A stretch of DNA of 64,000 nucleotides, taken from NCBI GenBank assembly GCA_016946835.1, contig JACVTC010000141.1, positions 352,388 through 416,387 on the forward strand. Reading direction: 5' to 3'. A model generated the notes under the pieces. It worked only from the letters and a program-made list of their open reading frames with translations, was not told the DNA's origin and made no database searches. Source of the stretch: Neocallimastix lanati (nom. inval.). Its lineage: Eukaryota > Neocallimastigomycota > Neocallimastigomycetes > Neocallimastigales > Neocallimastigaceae. Below, in pieces: positions 25,201 to 38,000 of this stretch (the first letter of the stretch is position 1; every line of letters begins with the position of its first letter). The translations under genes were made by a program, and so were the position numbers.

Positions 25201-28200
25201 TGGTACAAGTTTGGCCCAATGGTTGAGTAATTTAGCGACATTCGTTGGTACAATATATAAAAAATATGCAAATATGGAACTTCCTGGTATTTTACGATAT
25301 ATTATTTATCAATTAAAATGCAATAATGTTACTGACTTAGTTATTTTAAAAGAATTAATTCAAAAAATGAGTGGAATTGAAACTACAGAAAATCTGAGTG
25401 ATAGCCAGTTGGATGCACTGGCAGGAGGAGAAACATTAAAAAAAGAGGCTTATAATGCTGAACATTTAAAAAATACAAAAAAAAGTAGTTTACGTTTGAT
25501 TGATGCACTGATAGATAATAATTTAATTACACCTTTATTTATTTCATTATGTCAACAACGAAGTATTTGTGTTTATAATACAAATTTAACACATCTTAAA
25601 TTAATTGGTAATATGTTTGACCAAACAAATGATACAATGATGCAATATGCTGAATTTCTTATGGCAAATATTGATAAGCATAGTTATTCCAAATATATAC
25701 CCACTATTAAAGAATTATGTAAAAATTATTATATTGATCCAGAAACAGCTTTTTACATCATTAGACCAAAATTAAATTATTTAATGAAAAAAGCTGAACA
25801 AAAAGAATCTTCAAATTCAATAGTCAACAAAACTGAAAATGAGAAAACTGAAAAAACTGAGAAATCTGAAATTAATAAAAGTGCTATGGATATTGATGAA
25901 AAAATATCAAAACCAATGGAAGCTGAATCAAGCTTAGAAGTTTTAAATATATGGCATAAAGGTCTTTTAAGTACGATAGAAGAAGTATCGACTATATTAC
26001 CGGTTAATGTTTGGGAAGGAATAAGGTAAATTTATTAAATTATTTCTTAATTAAACATTATAAAATTAAATAATATTTTCGAACAATTTAGTATTCATAT
26101 GAAATAACGAATTAATAAATATTGTGTCATAATAATAATAATTAGTCCACAATTTTATGTTACGTTCTGGCAGCTTTCTCTATATGATATTTATATACCA
26201 CATTCTAGATATCAAGATCAAATTAAGAAAGAAAAACAAGCTATTCATGCTTTAGAAAATGATAGAGATGAAAGTAGTAATGCAAATAGACGAAGAAGGG
26301 AAAGAGAACGTTGTTTAGATAATATTAGTCATTTGGAAAAGGAATTAAATATACAAAATGAAAATAATAAAAAAGTTATAGCACGTTTAAAAAAGGAAAA
26401 AGATTATTGGTTTGCCAATTGTACAAATATTTATAACATTATATCATATTTAATTCAGTATTGTCTTTACCCAAGATGTTTGTTTTCTAACATTGATTCA
26501 ATCTATTGTTCCAAATTTATAAAATTAATGCATAATCTTGGTACAGAAAATTTTTCAAGTCTGACATTATTTGATCGTATAATGAATGTAACTGATATTA
26601 CTAATATTATATCATCATGCACTGAAAATGAGGCCCACCACTATGGTAAATTTTTAAAAGAAATATTGAAAATAATTTATTATTGGTATAATGATCAAAA
26701 ATTATATGATAAAGAAGCTAAAGGCGATAATTTACCTGGATTTAGAAAAAAATGGTCTACTGGATCTTCGAAATCTAATCAAGCAAAGATATCTGAAAAT
26801 GAAATTTTACAGTTTGAAGATTACAGAAAAGTTGTATATAAATGGCACATTAAATGTCATAAAGCTTTCAAGACTTGCTTAGAATCTACGGAATATATGA
26901 ATATTAGAAATTCTATAATTATATTAAATATAATTATTGATTATTTCCCTATCATTAATAAAGTAGGTGTAAGTATTGAAAAAAATGTTAACAATGTTGT
27001 TAAAAATGAGGAACGAGAAGATTTAAAGCTAGTTGCAAAGCAGTATGCGGGAAAATTAAGTTTGAAGAAATCTTCATGGATACCAAATGAAATGTTTAAT
27101 ATTGATCCACATTCTTCTAAGCCGTCAAGAACCGCTTCAACTCATTCTCATGATAGAGACAGAGAGAGAGACAGAGATAGAGATAGAGATAGAGATAGAG
27201 AAAGAGAAAGAGATAGAGAAAGAGAAAGAGAAAGAGATAGAGAAAGAGATAGAGATAGAGAAAGAGATAGAGATAGAGATAGAGACAGAGAAAGAGATAG
27301 AGAAAGAGAAAGAGATAGAGAAAGAGAAAGAGATAGAGAAAGAGATAGAGAAAGAGATAGAGACAGAGATAGAGAAAGAGAAAAAGAAAGAGATAGGGAT
27401 AGAGATAGAGACAGAGACAGAGAAAGGGATAGAGATAGAGAAAGAGAAAAAGAAAGAGATAGAGATAGAGAGAAAGAGAGAGAGAGAGAAAGAGACAGAG
27501 AAAGAGAAAGAGATAAAGACAGAGAAAGAGATAAAGATAGAGAAAGAGATAGAGATAGAGATAGAGAAAGAGATAGAGATAGAGATAGAGAAAGGGATAG
27601 AGATAGAGATAGAGAAAAGAGTAGAGAGAAAGACAAAGATAAAGATAAATCAATTAAAGAAAGATCTGACACACCTTCTAGTCATTATAAATTGGATAAT
27701 TTAGATTCAAAATCTTACTCAAAAGAAAGAGAACGTGAAAGAGAAAAAGATCGTGAAAGAGACAGAGATCGTGAAAGGAATCGTGATCGTGAAAGAGAAC
27801 ATGATAAAGATAGGGAAAGAGAAAAAGATCGTGAAAAAGAAAAAGAAAAGGAAAGAGAAAGAGATAGAAATCATGAAAGAGAAAAGGAACATGAAAAAGA
27901 AAAAGATCATGATAGAGAAAGGGAAAGAGATAAAGAAAGAGAACGTGATAGAGAAAGAGAACGTGATAGAGAGAGAGAACGTGATAGAGAAAGGGATAAT
28001 AAAGATATCCGTGAAAATGAATCTCGTTTAAGTAATAATGATATAAAAGAAACTAGTAATAGAGATGTTCGGTCTGATAGAAGATCTTCTTCTCGTAATT
28101 CTCAAAGACATCAACGTTTGGCTTCTGATACTCATTCTTTAAATAATCAAAAATCTTCAAGTAAAGATAGAATTAATCGTGATAAAGATTTAAAAATGGC

Positions 28201-29422
28201 TGATCGTAATAATAATAGAGATAATCATGATCAAAGAAATGAGTATAAAGATAAAGAAAGGATAGAACGTGATCGAAATGAAAGAAATCGTGAATATCGT
28301 AATAGTAGAGATAGCAGAGATTGGGAACATAGTAATAGTCAAAGAAATAGTGAAAAAGATAAAGAAATCGAAAAGGAAAAGGAAAAAGAAAAAGAAAAAG
28401 AACGTGAAAAAGATAGGGATAGAGAGAGAGAAAGAGAAAGAGAAAGAGAGAGAGAGAGAGAAAGAGAAAGAGAAAGAGAGAGAGATAAAGAGAGAGATAA
28501 AGAAAGAGATAAAGATAGAGAAAGAGAAAGAGAAAGAGACAAATCAAAAGATACTAAAGATAGAAATAATATAAAAGATAAAAATAATAATAGCGATAAA
28601 ATAGATAAAGATAACAAAGAAAGTTCTTCTAAAAGATTGGTGCATAATTCATCAGTAGCTTCAATTAATTCTAATAATGATGTTCATAAATCTCGCAGTA
28701 GTTCTCTCTCATCTAATAAACCAAATAGCGATATTCATCATCCTCGTAGTAATTCCTTTTCTTCTAATAAACCTAATAATGATATACATCGTTCACGTAG
28801 TGATTCAACTTCATCGAACAAAACTGATAATGAAATGCATCGTTCACATAGTGATTCTCTTTCAACAAGTAAACTTTCAAATGAAATACAACGTATGCAT
28901 AATGATTCATATCAACATAATAAAAATAATGAAGCACATCATACTCATAATAGTTCTATTCAATTCAATAAAACTAACACAAATGATAATAATTCAAATA
29001 GTAGTAAGCAATATTCCAAAGAAAAAACAACTAATCATAGCGATCAGCATTCCAATTATAAATTAAATAGCAAAGATAGTTATGATAATCAATCTTTATC
29101 TAGAACTAGTAGTGATAATAATATTAATAGTGATAGAAATAATGATAATAGAAAAACCATAAGTAATAATTCTTCTAATAATAATAGTCAAAATACCCAT
29201 ATTAGTAATAACAATTCTAATCGTAATAGTAATGCCAATACAAATAATATAAATAATAATAATAGTCAGTTTAAAAATACGAATAAACAAAATAGTAACA
29301 TCCCAACAAATATTGATAATAATAATAATAATATTATTAATTTAAATAAAAATAGTTCCAAAATAAATAAAAGTAATAATAATATTAATAATGCTACTGT
29401 TATAACTTCTAATTCCAATACA

Positions 29423-29461
<39 letters not shown>

Positions 29462-30152
29462 GACAAAAATACTAGTAATAATGATAGAATGAATAATAAT
29501 ACAAATATTCATGGATATAATAATATTATTAATAATAATAGAAATAGTAATAATAATATTAATAACACCACAAATGTCAAATCTAATAATAATATTAGAA
29601 ATATATCAAAACCTGTTGAAAATCAGTCACATCACGATAATAATGAGAATTATAAAAAAGATATGAAAACGAACTCATCTTCCATCGATAAATTACCAAT
29701 TAAAGATGAAAGAAAAAGAGAAAGAAATGATAAAGAAGATAATACAAGAGAAGCTAAACGTAGAAAGGCAGAAGGTGTCAGTATTCAAGGAAGTTCGAGT
29801 TCTTCAAAGAAAAATAATAATATAGATGATAATAATAATAATAATAATAATAACACAAAAATGATTAATACTCATGGTAGTAATAATAGTAATAATATTT
29901 CTATTGGTGGTAGTAGTAACAATAAAATAAATTACAACAAACTTTCTAGTAATAGTAGTAATGGAAGTATTAGTATAAGTAATAGCAATTATAATAAAAA
30001 AAGTCAATCAGAAATTAAATCCAATAACGAAATCTATGGTAATAATTCTAATAAACGCCAAAGATTTGATAGACCAAGTATGAATAATAGTAGTAATTCA
30101 ACTATCAGAAGTAATAATAGCAATAATGATAATCAAAATAGAATATATTCTC

Positions 30153-30188
<36 letters not shown>

Positions 30189-30395
30189 GTAGTAGTAGTA
30201 ATAATAAAAATTCAATGAATAAAATATATAATAGGAGAGAGTAAGTAAAAATAAATTTTAATAATAATAAATAAATAATAAATAAATGATAATAAATGAT
30301 AATGAATTAATTAATTTATAAAATTATTCATAATAAATAGAAAATTTAATGATAGAAGGAATCCTAACAATAGAATACGTCGACGTCGAGATTAA
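22262..30395 (+). CDS. THO2: THO complex subunit 2 (Tho2/THOC2)
   Basis: Eight exons: 22262..22747, 22888..23661, 23767..23874, 23966..24448, 24600..24844, 24970..26025, 26146..30240, 30341..30395. All are in phase and give 2433 residues. The N-terminal and middle parts match THOC2: WLSIISSYFLPSVSLLYSNP, FFMELGDLIKLYPFQIRYGL and YSNWK, then FYVTFWQLSLYDIYIPHSRY. The signature block LIQYCLYPRCLFSNIDSIYC and SSCTENEAHHYGKFLKEIL lies near residues 1130-1210. From about residue 1387 the tail is disordered, with RD/RE/RS dipeptide repeats in three blocks and then Asn/Ser-rich sequence. Tho2 is the scaffold of the THO part of TREX, which couples transcription to mRNP packaging and export; its basic tail binds nucleic acid. 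The start is the ATG after a poly(A) leader; an upstream in-frame CTG/TTG would only add poly-Lys. The tail is much longer than in yeast or human. Confidence 0.93.
27154..28545. repeat. GAGA/GATA-rich purine repeat encoding Arg-Asp/Arg-Glu dipeptides
   Basis: Three blocks (about 27154-27630, 27720-28000 and 28360-28545) consist almost only of AGAGAT and AGAGAA hexamers on the coding strand. They give RD, RE and KE/KD alternation in the Tho2 tail. The purine strand is nearly free of pyrimidines over hundreds of bases. The opposite frames give long Leu/Ser or Leu/Tyr strings that are artefacts. Confidence 0.9.
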
Positions 30396-31275
30396 ATATA
30401 ATATTTAATATTATTAAAAATAATAATAATATTAATTTTTTTTAATATATATATAAATTGTTCATCTATTTATAATTACAGTTATTTATTATTTTATTTA
30501 TTTAATACTATTAATAAAATTTTTCATTTTAATTAAAAACAATTATATTAAAACAAATAAAAACAATATATTTAATAAATAAATGTTAAATTATTAAATT
30601 TAATAATATTAATATTATATTTGGTATGATTTAAAAATGTTAATCACAATTTTTGTTTTTCGTAATAATAACATTCTTATTAAGTTATTTTATTTTTTTT
30701 TTTTTTTTATATTTTCTAAAGTAAAATAAAACATATTTATTAATACTATTTTTATATTTATTATTATTTTTAAATTAGTATAGTAAATTTAATATTTATA
30801 GCTATAATAGTAGTTTTCAATAGTACAATTAATAATATTTATTTTAATATTCAATGTTTATAAAAAATATAAATAAAATTGTTTTAATGAAATTCATTTA
30901 CTTTTTTCTTAATATAGATGAGATTAATTACAATAAGAAAAGTATATACCAATAATAAATTTTAATTAAAGAATCTTATAATTGTTTTTAAAATTATTAT
31001 TATTATTATTATTTATTTATTTATTATTTTTTTTATATGATTTTATTTGTATTATAATATATTATTATTTTGATATATTATTAATATTAATAATATATTA
31101 ATACTAATCATTTTTAATTAGCCAAATAAATATGTTTTGACAATATTTTTCCTATTTACCTCTTGAATAAAAAAAAAAAACAAAAAATAAAAAAATAATT
31201 TTTATATAAAAGATAAATAAAATTAAAATTCATTATTTTTTATTATACTTTCCATAATTATAATAATAAACACAA
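30396..31275. other. Intergenic region between THO2 and VPS2
   Basis: AT-only sequence with ATT runs. It is the 3' flank of THO2 and the promoter side of VPS2. No exon-like frame or RNA gene was seen. Confidence 0.5.
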
Positions 31276-32763
31276 ATGAAGAACATCTTTCATAAACCTT
31301 CTTCCAAAGAAATTTTAAGAAAACAAAAAAGAGCTTTAAATAGAGCTATACGTGATTTAGATCGCGAACGTATTAAGCTCGAACAACAAGAAAAGCAGTT
31401 AATTGTTAACATTAAGAATACTGCCAAGAAGAACCAAGTTGTAAGAATTAATAAAAATATTTTTAATATTTTTTTTTTTTTTTTAAATAATTTTTAAGTA
31501 TTATTAAAATTTATTAAAAAATAGTAATATTATATTATAAATATATTCATCTTTGTTTATACTTCAATGATATCAATAATAATATTAATAATAATATTTA
31601 ATATAAAATAAAATAAAATATAAATGTAAATACTAATTAATTAATAATTATGAATAATAAATATTGCTAATAAATGAAGGGTGCTTGTAAAATTATGGCT
31701 AAGGATTTAGTCAGAACTAGACGTTATATTCAAAAATTCTATGAAATGAAAACTCAACTTCAAGCTGTTTCATTAAGAATTCAAGTAATATTTAAATAAA
31801 TAACTTTTATATAATTTCCTAATATTATTGAAACTTTTTAATATAAATACTAAAAAAATATTTATATATATTTTTTATTTATATTTTATATTTATATTCA
31901 TTATATATTTATATTTATATTCATTATATATTTATATTTTTATTTACATTTAAATTTATATTTTTTTATATTTATATTTTATTTAATATTTATATATTGA
32001 ATAAACCTTTTATTTACATTTATACTTTATATTTAAAAATATTTATTCTTTATATTTTATTTTTAACAATTATTTAAAAATATTTATTTTTTATATTTTA
32101 TTTTTAACAATGAATTTAATAAATTAAGACTTTACAATCTAATCAAACTATGGCTGAAGCTATGAAGGGTGTTTCTTCTGTAAATATTAAATTTCATCAA
32201 TAATATAATTTTAATTCAATCAATATTTTTTTAGCAATAAATTTAATACTAAAATTAACGTAACAATATATAATTAATTTTAGTTTTAAAAATCACTAAT
32301 TTTAATAATTATAAATATTAAATTATTTTGTAAAATTAGGCTATGAAAACAATGAATAAGCAAATTAATTTACCACAAATTAACAAAATTATGATGAACT
32401 TTGAAAAAGAAAGTGAATTAATGGACATTAAGGAAGATATGGTTAATGATGCCATTGATAATGTTATGGAAGAAGAAGATGAGGAGGAAGAAAGTGAAAA
32501 CATTGTTAACCAAATCTTCGATGAAATTGGTATATCTCTTAATCAAGAAGTATGAATCATATTTATATTAATAGAAGATTTATATATACAAAATTATTAT
32601 AAAAACATTAATATATTATTACTATACTAATCTTTTTCCATTTGAATTTTATTAACTATTTTTTTAGTTGGTTGATACTCCTCAAACTTCACTTAAAGTT
32701 TCTAATACAGTTGATGAAGATCAAGCTTTGCGTAACCGTTTAGATAATTTACGTAGAGAATAG
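31276..32763 (+). CDS. VPS2: ESCRT-III subunit Vps2 (CHMP2A-type)
   Basis: Five exons, 31276..31440, 31680..31784, 32129..32179, 32340..32549 and 32668..32763, all join in phase 0 to give 208 residues, near the family's usual 210-230. It matches CHMP2A throughout: RALNRAIRDLDRERIKLEQQ, IMAKDLVRTRRYIQKFYEMK, LQAVSLRIQTLQSNQTMAEA, MKGVSSAMKTMNKQINLPQ and INKIMMNFEKESELMDIKED. An acidic stretch (EEEDEEEESE) and the C-terminal MIM1-type helix with LRNRLDNLRRE follow; MIM1 binds the MIT domain of Vps4. Basic N-terminal helices assemble on membranes. ESCRT-III works in multivesicular-body sorting and membrane scission. The introns are all phase 0. Confidence 0.96.
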
Positions 32764-33525
32764 ATGAAATAAACCAATAAATATATATATACTATTATTC
32801 TAAATTACTGAATATAAAAAAAATATTACAATATTATTTTAATAATATAATAATATTTATTATCATATCCTTTATTCACAAAATTAAAAATATATACATA
32901 AAAAAAAAAGTTTTATTAATATTAAATAAAAATAAAAGTAAAAAATAAGCATTTAAAATGAATGGAATTTGAAATAATAAAATTAGATATACTATTAATT
33001 TTATAAATTTATAATAATTTAATAAAAACAGAAAAAAATAATATGATTCTTAAAATGTATAAATTTATAAAATTCTAAAATTATGTCTATATATTAAACA
33101 AAATATTAATATTTTAAAATATTTTTGTAGTTACACAAAGAAATTCAATTTTTCAAGTATATTTCATAAACTAATAATTTTCTTTTATTAAAAAGTTATT
33201 TAATTTTTTTTAAAAATAAATTATAATATATTTAATGTAAAAAATTTTAATAGTTTATTTTAAAAAAAAAAATAATGTACAAAATTTTTAGTTTAAAATG
33301 TACAAAATTTTTAGTTTAAAATTTCATAATACAAATATTACTTTTAATTATATAAATCTAGATTTATATTAATTTTATGACATAACATAGCTTTATTTCT
33401 TAGTTTTTAACCTTTTTTTATTTTCTTATAATTTTCTTTTATTACAATTATGAAGTTTAAAATTATTTCCAAGACTTTATATTAATTTCTTTTTAGAATA
33501 ATTAATCATTTTATATAATAATCAC
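32764..33525. other. Intergenic, 3' flank of VPS2
   Basis: AT-rich spacer between convergent genes. A short tandem duplication (TGTACAAAATTTTTAGTTTAAAAT) lies at about 33275-33320. No coding potential was seen. Confidence 0.5.
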
Positions 33526-33647
33526 ACTTTATTACATTTTAATTATGCGAAACAAAAAAGATTTTTCGTACTTAGAGTATATAAATAATCTTATACTCGA
33601 AGTACGAAAAATCTTTTTTGTTTTGCATAATTAAAATGTAATAAAGT
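33526..33647. mobile_element. Near-perfect 122-bp palindrome (foldback / MITE-like)
   Basis: Arms of 56 bp at 33526-33581 and 33592-33647 pair with only two mismatches across a 10-base loop (TAAATAATCT). The outer end begins ACTTTATTACATTTTAATTA; the inner arm has GATTTTTCGTACTT. No frame is present. The near-identity of the arms suggests a recent foldback element, or a transcribed long hairpin. Confidence 0.8.
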
Positions 33648-33819
33648 ATTTACCAATAATATATTAGTAATATAATAAAAATTAATTTAAGTTTTTGAGC
33701 ATAGTAAATTATTAATTCAATATCTAATTAGCCACATTATAATTTAAAAATTGAAGTTTCAATAAATATCAATAATTATCAGATAGTTCTATTTTATATT
33801 TATTTTCATTTTGTTATTT

Positions 33820-34085
33820 TTTTATTACCTTAGGAGCGTCAACGCTGAAAATGTGGTAAGACAAGCTAGCAGGCCAATAGCTCTGAAAAAGAAGACCATA
33901 ATTTCATTCGGATTGTCAATTCAAACCCTAATTCGGTATAAGATTTCCTTTTAACAGAAATCTTATACTCTGGAGGTGAAGTTTCGTTGCAAATGGACTT
34001 TTTTCTAAATTTATTTACACACTTTATTTTGAATATTACTTCTATTACATATTTAAAAAATATTACGTTCAAATTGGACAAATAA
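33820..34085. repeat. GC-richer repeat-like island with internal inverted repeat
   Basis: The island is less AT-rich than its surroundings. A perfect 11-bp inverted repeat (TATAAGATTTC / GAAATCTTATA) lies at about 33940-33971. The inner arm of the neighbouring palindrome has similar TATAAGAT/TATACTC words. A 71-codon minus-strand frame (33866-34081) crosses it but has no ATG-supported gene structure and reads through the hairpin, so it is treated as repeat sequence. Confidence 0.45.
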
Positions 34086-34252
34086 AATTTATATTTTTAT
34101 TAATTTTGTGTTTTTTTAAAGAGAAAATATTTAAGTAATAAATAAATAAAAAACAAAATTCGCAATAATTGCCGCTTTAAAATAAATAGATAAATAAATT
34201 TAATTTCTATTCATTAATATATATTGAAATAAATAGTTTATGATTTATTTTT

Positions 34253-34571
34253 TTTATTTTTATTTTTATTTTTATTTTTATTTTTATTTTTATTTTTATT
34301 TTTATTTTTATTTTTATTTTTATTTTTATTTTTATTTTTATTTTTATTTTTATTTTTATTTTTATTTTTATTTTTATTTTTATTTTTATTTTTATTTTTA
34401 TTTTTATTTTTATTTTTATTTTTATTTTTATTTTTATTTTTATTTTTATTTTTATTTTTATTTTTATTTTTATTTTTATTTTTATTTTTATTTTTATTTT
34501 TATTTTTATTTTTATTTTTATTTTTATTTTTATTTTTATTTTTATTTTTATTTTTATTTTTATTTTTATTT
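34253..34571. repeat. (TTTTTA)n hexanucleotide satellite
   Basis: About 53 uninterrupted TATTTT units lie between the convergent genes. The open frame reading alternating Phe-Tyr across it is an artefact of the period. Confidence 0.95.
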
Positions 34572-35003
34572 TATAATTTTACTTCTTTTTATTATTATTA
34601 TTATTATTATTTTAATTATATCATGAAAATATTATAATGAATATTATAATTTATTGTTAGTATTTATATCTTATGATAAAGATTATAGTTTTTTTTTTAT
34701 TTTTATTTTTATTTTTTTTATTTTTTTTTTTATCAGAACTATATAATATTAAACTTGTTTCGTTAATTCGTAGTTTTTGAGATATTATTAGTCTTATTAT
34801 TATTATTATTATTTATTTTTATTATTATCACTTTTATTAAATATTATTTTTATTTGTAAATGTTAAATTTATCATTATTGTATATATTTATTTTTATAAA
34901 TAATAGATTAGTAAATTTATTTTTTTTTTTTAAAAAAAAAAACTAATAAATAAATAAAATAAAATAAAATAAAATAAAGTAATAAGTATAAAGTTTATAG
35001 TAT
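34572..35003. other. AT-only spacer, 3' flank of the Caf120-like gene
   Basis: Contains ATT runs, short T-tracts and an AATAA-rich segment just 3' of the Caf120-like stop codon on the minus strand. No gene-like structure was seen. Confidence 0.5.
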
Positions 35004-38000
35004 TTATTTAATTTTTAAATTATGCCATACATCCTTTGAATCTGATGGTGATTCTAAAGAATATTTAGATTTCTTCCATGGTCTTAATGTAAAACCATTA
35101 TCAATCATTACATTCTCTAAATTTTTAATTGATGGATGTTTACCATTAGCTTTCTTTGTTAATTCTTTTTTATTCCACCAATTAATAAATGTATTATAAA
35201 GTTCTTCTTGTGTAACATGGAATTTAGGTTTCATTTCAAGACATTCATCCATAAATTGATCGAAATAATTTTCTAATTCTTTGTAAATTTCTGAACTTAT
35301 TTCTTCATCTAATAAAGAACTACCCATCTGATTCGTTAATGCTTGGATATCTTTTGTTTCTAATTTATCACTTTCACTAACACTACTATCTGAATCAACC
35401 TTTCTATAAGACTTTTTATTGCTCTTTTTATAATGATATTTCTTATTACTCTTATCCTTTAACCTATCCTTATCATGATAATGATGATGATGATGCCTTC
35501 TACGACTATAATCAGATAAATAACTTGAATCTGAATCTTCGGATGTAGAATAAGAAGTAAGACTACTACTTCTATGGTGACGATGATGCCTACTACGTTT
35601 ACCTCTATTTCCATGATGACGACGACGATTACTAGAATAGCTATCATCATCTGAATAACTATATCGATTACTATTACTTAAAGTAATATTGCTTAGTGAT
35701 GGTGAGAAATACATTCTATTATACATATTTGGACTATAATTATTTGCATAAGAACCATAAGGATTAACCATATTTTGTTGAATTTGACGTCTATAATAAT
35801 AGTCTGATCTTCCTGATTGTGATGGATGTTGTGTAGAATGTATATAATTATCATTATGATAATGGCCTTCATCTGAGCTTGAATTTGAACTAGAACTTGA
35901 ATCATCAGATATTGACTTATAATATTGTTTTTCTTTTTTAATATCTTCATATTCACTATTTTCAGAAGACTTTCCTTTGTTCTTTTCATAAATTATACTA
36001 TCTATTGCTAAACTCTTTTTCATATTAATCGTAGAAGTAGATTTTTCTTTATTCAATAATTTACTATACTTTTTTCTCTTAGAATCAGATTCAGATTCTG
36101 TTCCACTTTCTGTCTCAGTTTCTGTTTCTGATTCTGATTCTGATTCTGATTCTGATTCTGATTCTGATTCTGATTCTGATTCTGATTCTGATTCTGACTC
36201 TGATTCTGATTCTGATTCAGAAGCAGATGTTGATTCACTTAAATGTTTCTCATTCTTTTTAAATTTATTTTTATAATTAGCAATATTAACTAAAGGTTCA
36301 TCTTCATTATCAGAATCAATATAATTATTGTCTAAATTATTAAGATTGGATGGGATTGATTTCGACGTTTTCACATTATATTCATTATTTCTTTCAAATT
36401 GACGTGTAGCAATTGGATTTGGTATAACAGTACTTGGTGGAGGTGGCACACCATACAAGGATGCGAGTGGTATTGGTAGATAGAAACCTGGTTGTCCAAA
36501 ATTCATCAAAGGATTTTGTACCATTGGATTATGAATTAATGGCGGTTGAAGTATATTTGGACGTATTAATGAATTATTTATCATTTGAGGTGGGAGCATT
36601 GATTGACGGTTTAATAATGCTTGATTTTGTATTGATAATTGAGGATTAGATTGAATTACCCCACTTTTTTGAAGATAGGATGGAATATGTTCTTGTGGTG
36701 GAGGGGGTTTATATAAACCCATTTTTTTTAATATTTCCTTTTCGCGAGCACGACGATCTAAATCACCAACTAAGCCTCCTTCGAGTTTTGGTTTCTTAGA
36801 ATCTTTACTTACGGTACCAAGTAAAGGACCAGTATGAACAGTATCTAACTCTTCTCTTATTTTTTGTTGTTGTTCTTCCAATATCTTTCTTTGAACATTA
36901 ACTTTTTCTCTTTGGGCCATTAAAGAATTTGGTGCAAATAATTGGAAAGCAGGAGCTATTTGTTGAGTTAATACACTATTGTCTTTATGTTGTTGTATTT
37001 GTAGTTGAAGATTTGCTAATTCAGCTGGTGATAAAGTAGAATCTCCCCTTAATACATTCATTCTTTGACTTTGCAAAAGCTTTGAGAACTCCTCACTTGT
37101 TGGATCCACACCCTGGAACATATTAATAGTATCTTTTATAGGAATTTGATTAAATTCATTCGTTTCAGAAGCATTTCGAATACGAGAATTAGCTAATGGT
37201 ATGTCATCATAAGAAACATTTTCATTATCATCATCGTCATCATCATCACTTTCCATATCGGCTTGTTCTTGAAGTTTCTGTGCCACATTATATTGTTCAT
37301 TATCAACAAGTTGATAACTATAATTCCAAGTAATTACTTGATCCCCATCTTCAGAAAGAATAGGTTGAGCAACTAATGCATATTGTTTACCTGGTGGCGG
37401 TGGAGTAGAAGGCATTTCTGGTGGTTCAACCATTCCATTTTGATCTGATTCTTCTGATTCACCTTCTGATTCATCTTCCTCTTTAATTTCTTCAAATCGA
37501 TCAATTGAAAGAGCAGCAATTGCATCAGCAGCATCCATAACAAGAGATTCAAATTCTGAAGGTACAAACTTCTTGTTGTTTTCTTCTTCAACATTTATAG
37601 CACTTTTATCATGATCTGATTTTTCTGCATTGCCAACGATTGGTACAGTTTGGTTATTATAATTAATAAATGAAGGAGTATTATTACTTGGTGACATGGC
37701 TAGTTCTTTATCATGAAGTTCAACACTTGATAATTTTTGGTTCTCAAGATAAGGTGACTTAATTGATGACTTCGTTAAATTAGCAACATCAATACCTGTT
37801 GTTGCTAATGTCATTCCTACTGGTAATTCATTGTCTGAATCTAAATCTGTATATGAATCTGAATTTTTACTACTTGGTGATTTAGGAATTTTATTATAAT
37901 TATTCCCTATTATATTAGATGTATTAACATCTACAGAAGATTTCTTAATTGCATTTACTGAACTAACCAATGGTTTATCATCATCAGAATCTTCATTTGA

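Noticed and set aside
27148-27672. Long minus-strand frames of Leu-Ser and Leu-Tyr repeats opposite THO2
   Set aside because: They are the antisense translation of the purine repeat and have no start context, splice sites or composition of a gene.
33866-34081. 71-codon minus frame
   Set aside because: It reads through an inverted repeat and ends in GC-richer repeat DNA; no splice partners or conserved motif.
34240-34626. 128-codon frame of alternating Phe-Tyr
   Set aside because: Pure artefact of the TTTTTA hexamer, since six-base units never create a stop in that frame.
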